Shown here in pieces: positions 13,869 to 20,274 of a stretch of 34,237 nucleotides of DNA (positions within the stretch are counted from its first letter, which is position 1; each line of letters opens with the position of its first letter). The notes under the pieces are model-generated. The model ran no database searches. It was not told the DNA's origin and saw only the letters and a list, made by a program, of their open reading frames with translations. Where the stretch lies: assembly GCA_964435025.1 (NCBI GenBank), contig CAYSXL010000002.1, positions 1 to 34,237 of the forward strand, read 5' to 3'. Origin of the DNA: PWHW01 sp964435025 (lineage in GTDB: Bacteria; Patescibacteriota; Minisyncoccia; Minisyncoccales; PWPS01). Position numbers and translations under genes: made by a program.

Positions 13869-15941
13869 CTACTCGTTATCGGAGGGTTTTTTATTAGAAG
13901 TAAACTCGCAATCAGGGTATTTGTCACAAGCGTAAAAAAAGGTTCCTTTTTTTGATTTTTTCTTTACTACACTCCCTTCGCTGCATTCCGGGCACTTACC
14001 CAAATCACCTTCTTCGGACTTTATACTCTTGCACTCGGGGTAATTACTGCAACCGTAAAACTTCCCGAACTTGCTCTGCTTTAGTTGCATTTTTGCTCCG
14101 CACTTATCACAGGTTATCTCTTTTTCTTCCCCGGAATTTTCTTCAGGCAAAGGTTTGGCATTTTTGCACTCGGGAAAGTTTTTACAGGCAATAAATTTTC
14201 CGAATCTTCCCATTTTTATTGCCATATCTCCTCCGCATTTGTCGCATTTTTGTTCTACTGTTTCTTCGTTCATAATATCTTCTTTTTTAATTTCTTTTTC
14301 TTTTTCTTCTAATTTTTTAGCAAAATCTTCATAAAAATCTTTAATAAGAGTTTGCCACTCTTTTTCACCTTTGGCAACCTCATCCAACCCCTCTTCCATA
14401 TTGGCGGTAAACTTGAGATTGACTATGGAGGGAAAGTGCTTAGAAAGAAGGTCGCTTACTATTTTCCCTATTTCGGTTGGCTTTAAATGTCTTTTCTCTA
14501 TTTTTTCTACATAGTTTCGTTGGAGAAGGGTGGAGATAATAGGTGCGTAAGTAGAGGGTCTTCCTATGCCGTGCTTTTCCAGTTTTTTTATCAAAGAGCT
14601 TTCGGTGAATCTTGCCGGGGGTTTTGTGAAATGTTCGAAAAGATCTACTTTCTTAAGAGAAGGTTTTTCTTTTTCTTTTATTTCCGGAAGTTCATTTTCT
14701 TCAAATTTTATAGGATATATCCGGGTAAATCCGTCAAACTTCAGTGTGGAGCCGGAAGTGGAAAGGGTGTATTCCCCTTTATTTCCTTTGCTTTCAATTT
14801 CTATATTCGTATTATAGAAAACCGCTTCGGCCATCAAAGAAGCTATAAAGCGCTGCCAAATTAAGCGGTATAGTTTATTTTCTTCTTCTTTTATGTTTTT
14901 GGTATTTTCCGGGGGTAGGAGGGGATCGGAGGGTCTTACCGCCTCGTGTGCTTCCTCTGTTCTTCCTTTCGTCTTAAAGACACGCTCTTTGTAATATTTT
15001 TCTCCCAAACTTTCTTTTATGTATTTTTCGCCGCTCTTTTTTGCGTCCTGTGAGACGTGCAAAGAGTCGGTCCTGTGATAGGTTATAAGCCCTTTTTCGT
15101 AGAGTGATTGCGCTATTCTCATTGTAAATCCCGAAGGAAAACGCAGTCTCTTAAAGGCCTCCTGTTGCATGGTGCTTGTGGTAAAAGGGGGTAGTGGATT
15201 TCTTTTCTTCTCCTTCTTTTCTACCGAGGAAACTTCGAAGCTTCCTTTTCCGAGCTCTTCTTTTATTTCTTCGGCGTTTTCTTTCTTTTTAATTCCCGGG
15301 TCGGGTATCTTTTTGCCGTCAATTTTCTTTAAAGTAGCGGAAAAATCGCCTTTTTCACCCTCTAAAACAGCCGTAAGGCTCCAATATTTCTCCACCTTGA
15401 AGCTTTCAATCTCTTTTTCCTTATCGGTTATAAGGTGTAGGGCTGCGGACTGTACCCGCCCTGCGGAAAGCCCCTTGGCTACTTTTTTCCAGAGAAAAGG
15501 GGAAAGCTTGTACCCTACCAGTCTGTCAAGTGCTCGGCGAGCTTGTTGGGCGCTTACAAGATCCATATTGATCTCGCGGGGATTTTTCGTCGCTTCCTCG
15601 ACGGCGGATTTTGTTATTTCGTTAAAAGTTATTCTTTTATACTCCTTTATATCCAAAGCGTGCACCAGATGATAAGAGATGGCTTCTCCCTCTCTGTCCG
15701 GGTCAGTTCCCAAATAAACCTCGTCGGCTTCTTTTACGGCCTCTTTTAAGGGTTTTATGTTTTTCCTTACTTTTTGAGGAATAACGTATTGGGGTTCGAA
15801 ATTATTTTCGACATCAATTCCGAGCTTGCTTTTGGGCAGGTCGCGGATATGTCCTCCGGAGGCAAGTACTCTGTATTCCTTCCCGAGGAACTTCTCTAAT
15901 GTTTTTGTTTTTGTTGGACTTTCTACCAAAACTAAACGCAT
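13869..15941 (-). CDS. topA: DNA topoisomerase I (type IA)
   Basis: The product has 690 residues from ATG 15941. An upstream in-frame start (15980) would add 13 hydrophobic residues before the conserved MRLVLVESPTKTKTLEKFLG, so I reject it. It relaxes negative supercoils. The TOPRIM domain has E7 and D80-P-D82-R-E-G-E86. The active-site Tyr is Y288 in GLITYHRTDS (most enzymes have YMRTDS). HGIGRPSTYAPIISTL marks domain IV. Three C-terminal Cys4 zinc ribbons follow: CDKCGGD...CKNFPEC, CDKCGAK...CSNYPEC and CPECSEG...CDKYPDC. It is a complete enzyme. The promoter just upstream (15951-15980) implies almost no 5' leader. Confidence 0.95.
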   Translation of the reverse strand: MRLVLVESPTKTKTLEKFLGKEYRVLASGGHIRDLPKSKLGIDVENNFEPQYVIPQKVRKNIKPLKEAVKEADEVYLGTDPDREGEAISYHLVHALDIKEYKRITFNEITKSAVEEATKNPREINMDLVSAQQARRALDRLVGYKLSPFLWKKVAKGLSAGRVQSAALHLITDKEKEIESFKVEKYWSLTAVLEGEKGDFSATLKKIDGKKIPDPGIKKKENAEEIKEELGKGSFEVSSVEKKEKKRNPLPPFTTSTMQQEAFKRLRFPSGFTMRIAQSLYEKGLITYHRTDSLHVSQDAKKSGEKYIKESLGEKYYKERVFKTKGRTEEAHEAVRPSDPLLPPENTKNIKEEENKLYRLIWQRFIASLMAEAVFYNTNIEIESKGNKGEYTLSTSGSTLKFDGFTRIYPIKFEENELPEIKEKEKPSLKKVDLFEHFTKPPARFTESSLIKKLEKHGIGRPSTYAPIISTLLQRNYVEKIEKRHLKPTEIGKIVSDLLSKHFPSIVNLKFTANMEEGLDEVAKGEKEWQTLIKDFYEDFAKKLEEKEKEIKKEDIMNEETVEQKCDKCGGDMAIKMGRFGKFIACKNFPECKNAKPLPEENSGEEKEITCDKCGAKMQLKQSKFGKFYGCSNYPECKSIKSEEGDLGKCPECSEGSVVKKKSKKGTFFYACDKYPDCEFTSNKKPSDNE

Positions 15942-15950
15942 AATAGGAAA

Positions 15951-15980
15951 AGCATAACATAAAAAATAAAAAACAAGCAA
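15951..15980 (-). promoter_or_regulatory. Probable promoter of topA with near-leaderless start
   Basis: Minus strand: TTGCTT (15975-15980), 18 bases, TATGCT (15951-15956). The start point (about 15943) is only two or three bases before ATG 15941. Confidence 0.45.
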
Positions 15981-15990
15981 TCTTCCCCTC

Positions 15991-16011
15991 TGTACACCCG
16001 AAGGGTGTACA
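15991..16011. repeat. Perfect palindromic hairpin, second copy of the motif at 4-40
   Basis: TGTACACCC-GAA-GGGTGTACA: a perfect 9-bp stem with a 3-base loop. Its minus strand matches the apical part of the terminator at 4-40 almost base for base, including the TTC loop. No T run follows on either strand, so here it is probably not a terminator. It lies in the divergent region between topA and the ncRNA promoter. It looks like one member of an interspersed palindromic repeat family. Confidence 0.6.
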
Positions 16012-16081
16012 TGTATATCTTGTGTTTACGGCTTTAGTGTAGAGTCTTTGCCTCGTAATTGCGAATTATCCGTCATGAGGT

Positions 16082-16109
16082 TTGACAAATTTGGAAAATG
16101 TAATATAAT
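16082..16109 (+). promoter_or_regulatory. Strong promoter of the structured RNA
   Basis: TTGACA (16082-16087), 16 bases, TATAAT (16104-16109): both hexamers are consensus, the best promoter in the window. The start point is about 16116. No start codon opens a plausible gene downstream. Confidence 0.8.
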
Positions 16110-16115
16110 ATAGTT

Positions 16116-16320
16116 GCTCTTTCGAAAAAGTCTTTTTGGTTTATCTACGAGTGACTCCTTTCCGCGGGCTTTTCTTTGAAGAGACTCGTGGAAAAATAAA
16201 ATCCCTCCTTTTTTTATAAGAGTCGGTATTCGCAAAGAATGCTTCTTGCTCTCGGGCTGTTATCAGTCTTTGAAGGGCGAGGCTCGTAGATAAACCAAAA
16301 GAACTTTTTAAAGAGTGCGA
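16116..16320 (+). ncRNA. Structured non-coding RNA, rod-like, candidate 6S-type RNA
   Basis: A region of more than 400 bases without a protein gene, led by a consensus promoter and closed by a strong terminator. The 5' and 3' ends pair: 16134-16151 is perfectly complementary to 16283-16300 (18 bp). The helix continues outward through AAAAAGT/ACTTTTT and GCTCTTT/AAAGAGT, giving about 33 bp in total. Inside, GCTTTTC (from 16169) can pair with GAAGGGC (16272-16278) across a large internal bubble. A small hairpin GTATTC/GAATGC lies near the tip (about 16226-16242). A single rod of about 200 nt with closed ends and a central bubble is the outline of 6S (SsrS) RNA, which binds RNA polymerase. I could not identify conserved sequence, so the family is a suggestion. 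No features of tmRNA, RNase P or SRP RNA are seen. Confidence 0.6.
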
Positions 16321-16334
16321 AAAAAATAAATAAC

Positions 16335-16364
16335 AGACCGGACAAGCTTTGTCCGGTCTTTTTT
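16335..16364 (+). terminator. Intrinsic terminator of the structured RNA
   Basis: Perfect 11-bp stem AGACCGGACAA/TTGTCCGGTCT (16335-16345, 16349-16359) followed by six T. The stop codon of the convergent pth gene lies in the T tract. The hairpin may also serve pth from the other strand, where a weaker T-rich tract follows. Confidence 0.88.
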
Positions 16365-16977
16365 AAATCTTTATTGTTTCCGATTTTAGTCCGGATGTGA
16401 TTTTCTCTTTCAGTATTTTTGCCGCTTGCTTTTCTACGTCCTCGGTTCTCTCGGGAAGATTTTTTAAGACGGTGCTTAGCGCTTTTCCTTCTTTTGTTCG
16501 TACACCGACACGCAGCCGAACAAACTTCTTTGTTTTTATATGGTTTAATATCGACAGGACGCCTTTGTGCCCGGCGCTTCCTCTCTTATAAGAAAACTTT
16601 AGAGTTCCGAGAGGAAGATCCGTATCGTCATGTACGACAATCAAGGTTTCCGGATTATCTAAAAATCTTTCCGTAGCTTTTCTTACCGCTTCCCCGGAGC
16701 GGTTCATAAAAGTTAAAGGAAAAAGTAACACTACATTTTTTTCATCCACTTTTCCTTTTGCAATAAGAGAGTTCAAGGGATTGTCTTTCTCAAAAGAGGG
16801 GAACTCCTCTTCTTCCTTTAAGTGAGAAATGACGCGAAATCCTATGTTGTGCGCCGTCTTTTTATATTTTTCTCCCGGATTACCAAGACCGACGATGAGG
16901 TAATCAACATCGCTCGCTTTTTCCTCTTCTTTAAACAATCTCTTTTTTATCTTTGTCCACATATGAATATGACTCAC
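16363..16977 (-). CDS. pth: Peptidyl-tRNA hydrolase
   Basis: 204 residues. It releases peptides from prematurely dropped peptidyl-tRNA in the cytosol. The family signature is clear: GLGNPGEKYKKTAHNIGF (30-47) with N33 and the catalytic H43 (E. coli N10 and H20), FMNRSG with N92, and VHDDTDLPLG with D117 (E. coli D93). GSAGHKGVLSILNHI is the conserved substrate-binding segment. The conserved fold begins near residue 25; the first 24 residues (many Lys and Glu) are an extension. The start could equally be the Met at codon 6 (16962). It converges on the ncRNA terminator and is divergent from lepB. Confidence 0.92.
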   Translation of the reverse strand: MSHIHMWTKIKKRLFKEEEKASDVDYLIVGLGNPGEKYKKTAHNIGFRVISHLKEEEEFPSFEKDNPLNSLIAKGKVDEKNVVLLFPLTFMNRSGEAVRKATERFLDNPETLIVVHDDTDLPLGTLKFSYKRGSAGHKGVLSILNHIKTKKFVRLRVGVRTKEGKALSTVLKNLPERTEDVEKQAAKILKEKITSGLKSETIKI

Positions 16978-17046
16978 GATTTATAACCTATGATTTCTTT
17001 GTTATCGGTTATTTGTCATTGGTTATTTATCCTATTATATCCTTTC

Positions 17047-17075
17047 TTGATAATTTTGGAAAATTCTGGTAGTAT
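17047..17075 (+). promoter_or_regulatory. Promoter of lepB, probably leaderless
   Basis: TTGATA (17047-17052), 17 bases, TAGTAT (17070-17075). The ATG at 17084 begins 8 bases later, at or next to the predicted start point. The segment before it (17003-17035) is made of imperfect repeats of GGTTATT/GTTATC and holds no gene. Confidence 0.6.
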
Positions 17076-17083
17076 TGCGACGT

Positions 17084-17638
17084 ATGAGAGAGGCAACGAA
17101 ATTTGTTCTGGAAACGCTAAAGATAGTTTTTTTTGCGCTTCTTATAGTAATTCCTATAAGGTACTTTTTATTTGAACCTTTCATTGTCAGGGGTGCTTCC
17201 ATGGAGCCGAGTTTTAGTGAGGCGGATTATTTAATCGTGGATCGTATTTCTTACCGTCTTCGTGATCCCCGTAGAGGAGAAGTGATAGTTTTCAGGTATC
17301 CGAGAAACCCGCAAAAAAGACACATCAAACGTATCGTGGGTCTTCCCGAAGAAAGAATAACCATTGAAGGAAAGAGCGTCTATATAGGTCCGGGAGAAGA
17401 GAGGATGCTTCTTGAGGAGAAATACCTTCCCTCGAATCGTGATTTTGGGGAGGAAGAAATAATACTCGGAGAAGAAGAATATTTCGTAATGGGAGATAAC
17501 CGTAACTCTTCTGTTGATTCACGCAATTGGGGAGCGCTTTCAAGGGATGACATTATAGGGAGAGCAGTAATTCAAGTTTCACCCTTTGATTATTTCAGGT
17601 GGGTGGATAGGCCGGAGTATCAACAAATAGCGGAATAA
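17084..17638 (+). CDS. lepB: Signal peptidase I
   Basis: The product has 184 residues from ATG 17084; a TTG three codons upstream lies in the -10 box and is rejected. It removes signal peptides from exported proteins at the outer face of the membrane. There is one N-terminal membrane helix (about 10-29). The Ser/Lys catalytic dyad is S39 in VRGASMEPSF (box B) and K82 in HIKRIVGLP (box D). Box E is MGDNRNSSVDSRNWG (136-150). Length is typical of the short Gram-positive-type enzymes. hisS follows after 31 bases and probably shares the transcript. Signal-peptide substrates in the window include the product of the gene at 2874. Confidence 0.94.
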   Translation: MREATKFVLETLKIVFFALLIVIPIRYFLFEPFIVRGASMEPSFSEADYLIVDRISYRLRDPRRGEVIVFRYPRNPQKRHIKRIVGLPEERITIEGKSVYIGPGEERMLLEEKYLPSNRDFGEEEIILGEEEYFVMGDNRNSSVDSRNWGALSRDDIIGRAVIQVSPFDYFRWVDRPEYQQIAE

Positions 17639-17669
17639 TAGAGCATAAGAGTCGTGATTTTTCAACGCT

Positions 17670-18938
17670 ATGCCTAAAAAATTCAAAACCCCAAGCGGAA
17701 TGCACGATATTTTCGGTAATTATTATAATTATCTGGAAAAAGTCAGGAATATTGCTTGTAAAACCGCCAAAGACTACGGTTTTGGGGGCATCGAAACACC
17801 GATAATAGAAGATACGGAAGTTTTCACCCGCGGGGTCGGAGAGGAAACCGATATTGTGGAAAAGGAGATGTACACTTTTAAAACAAAGGGAAATGATAAG
17901 GTTTCTTTGAGGCCCGAGGGCACCGCTCCGGTGATGCGTGCTTACATACAGCACAATCTTTATACCAGTCCCCAGCCGGTCAAGTTTTTTTACTTTGCTC
18001 CTTTTTTTAGGTATGAAAGACCGCAGGCGGGAAGATACAGGCAGTTTTGGCAGTTTGGATTGGAGTCTATCGGAAAGGGAGGGCCTATCGTTGACGCGCA
18101 AATAATCAAGGCTGTACACAGCATCTTTAAGGAGATGGGTATCGAAACGGTGGTCTCGATAAATAACATGGGAGACGCGAAGTGCCGTGAAGACTTTAAA
18201 AAGAGCCTTAAAAAGTACTTAAAGAAAGAAGCATCCTCGCTTTGTAGTGATTGCAAGAGGAGAATGAAGAAAAATCCTTTGCGTGTACTTGATTGTAAGA
18301 AATGTGTCAAGATAAAGGAAAATGCGCCTCAAATAGTAGATTATATATGCAAGAAGTGTTGCGAAGACTTTAAAAGTGTTTTAGAATTCCTGGAGGAAGT
18401 AGGGGTTCCTTATGATCTTGATCCTTTTTTAGTGCGCGGTTTTGATTATTATACGGGGACTGTTTATGAATTTTTTACAAAGGCAAAGGAAAATGAAGAA
18501 CCACTTGCACTCGGAGGAGGTGGAAGATATGACGGGCTCAGTACTATGCTTGGAGACGAAGAAAGACCTGCTACCGGCGTAGCAATAGGTATAGAAAGAC
18601 TTATTCTCGCTATGAAAGAAAACGGGGTTAGCGCCAAAGAGGAAAATCCGCAGGTTTTTATTGCTCAACTCGGTGACTTGGCGAAGAAGAAGTCCCTTAG
18701 AATATTTGAAGAACTTAAAGGTGCTAAGGTTTCTGTTGCCGAATCTTTCGGTCAGGATTCTTTAAAGAGTCAAATGAATCGGGCGGACAGGATGGGGGCG
18801 CAAATTACCCTTATTATAGGAAAGGAAGAGGCCGCGGAGGACAGAATGATATTGCGTGATATGGACTCCGGAGAACAAGAAAAAATAAAAACGGAGGATG
18901 CGGTAAAAGAGGTAAAAAAGAGACTTAATAAAAAATAG
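17670..18938 (+). CDS. hisS: Histidyl-tRNA synthetase
   Basis: 422 residues, complete class II enzyme. It charges tRNA-His. Motifs: SLRPEGTAPVMRAY (79-92), motif 2 FFRYERPQAGRYRQFWQ (112-128), HisA LVRGFDYYTGTVYE (254-267), HisB/motif 3 ALGGGGRYDGL (280-290) and TGVAIGIERL. The C-terminal 90 residues form the anticodon-binding domain (PQVFIAQLG onward). The insertion between motif 2 and HisA is Cys-rich (C192, C195, C209, C212, C227, C230, C231), a common form in bacterial HisRS that may bind zinc. It follows lepB and precedes the HIT gene by 28 bases. Confidence 0.95.
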   Translation: MPKKFKTPSGMHDIFGNYYNYLEKVRNIACKTAKDYGFGGIETPIIEDTEVFTRGVGEETDIVEKEMYTFKTKGNDKVSLRPEGTAPVMRAYIQHNLYTSPQPVKFFYFAPFFRYERPQAGRYRQFWQFGLESIGKGGPIVDAQIIKAVHSIFKEMGIETVVSINNMGDAKCREDFKKSLKKYLKKEASSLCSDCKRRMKKNPLRVLDCKKCVKIKENAPQIVDYICKKCCEDFKSVLEFLEEVGVPYDLDPFLVRGFDYYTGTVYEFFTKAKENEEPLALGGGGRYDGLSTMLGDEERPATGVAIGIERLILAMKENGVSAKEENPQVFIAQLGDLAKKKSLRIFEELKGAKVSVAESFGQDSLKSQMNRADRMGAQITLIIGKEEAAEDRMILRDMDSGEQEKIKTEDAVKEVKKRLNKK

Positions 18939-18966
18939 AATTGCCCTTAAGGTAAGCAAATTTATT

Positions 18967-19302
18967 ATGAAAGATTGTATCTTTTGCAAAATTGTAAGAA
19001 AAGAGATTCCCGCGGATGTGGTTTTAGAAGAAGAGGATATTTTGGTTTTCAGGGACATAAAACCAAAAGCTCCCGTTCATCTTCTTATTATTCCCAAAAA
19101 ACACATCCCTTCCGTGAACGAGGTAAGTGAGGAAGATGAAAGCCTTCTCGGAAGAATGTTTCTTACTGCAAAGAAAGTCGCCAAGAAGGAGGGAGTGGCG
19201 GATTCCGGGTACAAGCTTTCCGTGCATGTGGGAGAAAACGCGGGACAAGAGGTGTTTCATTTACACATTCATTTGATGGGATGGAAACACGTTAACGAAT
19301 GA
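18967..19302 (+). CDS. HIT-family nucleotide-binding hydrolase (HINT type)
   Basis: 111 residues, complete small HIT protein. The histidine triad is H98-L-H100-I-H102 in EVFHLHIHLMGW. The N-terminal CIFCKIV with C4 and C7 is the zinc or structural Cys pair of the HINT branch, and VFRDIKPKAPVHLLIIPKKHI is the conserved front. Family members hydrolyse AMP-lysine-type phosphoramidates or other nucleotide conjugates; the natural substrate is unclear. The gene ends with TGA and is followed by a non-coding, repeat-like gap. Confidence 0.92.
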   Translation: MKDCIFCKIVRKEIPADVVLEEEDILVFRDIKPKAPVHLLIIPKKHIPSVNEVSEEDESLLGRMFLTAKKVAKKEGVADSGYKLSVHVGENAGQEVFHLHIHLMGWKHVNE

Positions 19303-19329
19303 CAGTTGATAATGATAATCAATACCGGG

Positions 19330-19470
19330 AAAATACGAAATCCGAAATTAGAAATCCGAAACAAGCACGAAATTAGAAGTTCGAATTTTCCAAACACAAG
19401 GTTTGGGATATTGGGACATTCGATATTCGAATTTGTTTAGAATTTCGATATTATAAATTTCTAATTTAAG
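19330..19470. repeat. Nested imperfect inverted repeat in the gap before rpsU
   Basis: This non-coding stretch is built of short words. CGAAATTAGAA occurs twice (19343-19353, 19368-19378). AAATTAGAAAT (19345-19355) is matched by its complement at 19457-19467. The centre is a perfect hairpin CCAAAC-ACAAG-GTTTGG (19390-19406), flanked by TTCGAAT on both sides. Together they form a long imperfect palindrome centred near 19398. No coding potential is visible. I recall similar word-like palindromes between genes of candidate-phyla genomes, but could not check this. Confidence 0.5.
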
Positions 19471-19476
19471 CAAATT

Positions 19477-19692
19477 ATGGCTTTAGAAGTAAAAAGAAAA
19501 GAAAAAGAAAATAATAGTAGCCTAGTACACAGGTTTACTCGTTCTGTTATTCAGAGTGGAATTATCAGAGAGGCGCGTTCAAGACGTTTTCGTGAACGTC
19601 CGCTTAGCGACACTGCAAAGAAGAACAAGGCTTTGAGAAAAATGCGTGCCAAAGCGGAATACGAAAGAAAATGGAAGATGGGAGAGATTTAA
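19477..19692 (+). CDS. rpsU: Small ribosomal subunit protein bS21
   Basis: 71 residues, highly basic. The core SLVHRFTRSVIQSGIIREARSRRFRERP is the bS21 pattern (in E. coli, the xxLRRFKRxCExAGVxxExRRREFYEKPT region), followed by the usual basic helix (KKNKALRKMRAKAEYERKWKMG). It binds the 30S platform near the anti-Shine-Dalgarno of 16S rRNA, so it bears on start-site choice in a genome where many genes lack a Shine-Dalgarno. The N-terminus (MALEVKRKEKENN) is slightly longer than usual. ybeY follows by 39 bases. Confidence 0.85.
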   Translation: MALEVKRKEKENNSSLVHRFTRSVIQSGIIREARSRRFRERPLSDTAKKNKALRKMRAKAEYERKWKMGEI

Positions 19693-19731
19693 AAACTTAC
19701 AAATACTCTCCTTTAGAAGTTTTATGGCACA

Positions 19732-20172
19732 ATGTGTTCCGGTAAAAATTGTTGTCAAAAATTAGGTGGTGAAGATTTCGGTGGAGTAAACAATCTTACC
19801 TCTTTTGAAATTGACAGGGAGAAATTGCTGGAAACGGCAAAGAATGTGCTAAAAAACGAAGGCGCAAAAGGAAGGATTGATTTCGCGCTCGTGGGGAAAA
19901 AAGAAATAAAAGAGCTTAACAGAACTTACAGGGGTAAAGACCACGCAACGGACGTTCTTTCTTTTTTTTATAATGAAAAAGATTTTTTAGGAGAGGTTGT
20001 GCTTTGCCCTCAAAAAATAGAAGAAAATGCGGGAGAGAGTGGATTTAAAAAGGAGCTCTTTCGTGTTGCCGTGCACGGAATACTTCATATTTTAGGGTAT
20101 GACCACACGAAAAGCGAAAAAGAGGAAAAAGCGATGAAAAAGAGAACGGAAAGCTATATCGAAGAAATTTGA
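19732..20172 (+). CDS. ybeY: Endoribonuclease YbeY (rRNA maturation factor)
   Basis: 146 residues. The metal-binding signature HGILHILGYDH (115-125) supplies the three His of the zinc site, and RGKDHATDVLSF (67-78) is the second conserved block. The enzyme takes part in 16S rRNA 3'-end maturation and ribosome quality control, which fits its place after rpsU. The start is uncertain. ATG 19732 gives 20 residues rich in Cys and Gly (CSGKNCCQKLGGEDFGG) before the conserved domain, which is unusual. Another ATG at 19724 is in a different frame and stops after 13 codons. The frame ends at TGA inside the promoter of ftsA. Confidence 0.9.
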   Translation: MCSGKNCCQKLGGEDFGGVNNLTSFEIDREKLLETAKNVLKNEGAKGRIDFALVGKKEIKELNRTYRGKDHATDVLSFFYNEKDFLGEVVLCPQKIEENAGESGFKKELFRVAVHGILHILGYDHTKSEKEEKAMKKRTESYIEEI

Positions 20173-20196
20173 AAATAATTTTTAAAAAGGTAGAAT
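20169..20196 (+). promoter_or_regulatory. Promoter of ftsAZ
   Basis: TTGAAA (20169-20174), 16 bases, TAGAAT (20191-20196). Start point about 20203, giving a leader of about 70 bases that contains the hairpin at 20230. Confidence 0.55.
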
Positions 20197-20229
20197 GGTA
20201 TTAGTATAAAAAATAACCGAATTTTGATA

Positions 20230-20255
20230 ACCGTTTGATAAAAGATCAAACAGGT
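20230..20255 (+). promoter_or_regulatory. Hairpin in the ftsA leader
   Basis: ACC-GTTTGAT (20230-20239) pairs with ATCAAAC-A-GGT (20245-20255) around an AAAAG loop with one bulged A. CCGA before and TCGG after can extend it. It ends about 20 bases before the TTG start of ftsA, with no T run, so it may be a translational or protein-binding control element. Confidence 0.4.
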
Positions 20256-20274
20256 AATCGGATTTCTTAGAAAG

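Noticed and set aside
15169..15672. Long antisense frame inside topA
   Set aside because: Runs opposite a fully conserved topA; Ser/Phe-rich shadow translation with no start signal.
16026..16235. Minus-strand frame across the structured RNA
   Set aside because: Low-complexity product, runs across the RNA promoter and closing helix; no promoter or ribosome site on that strand.
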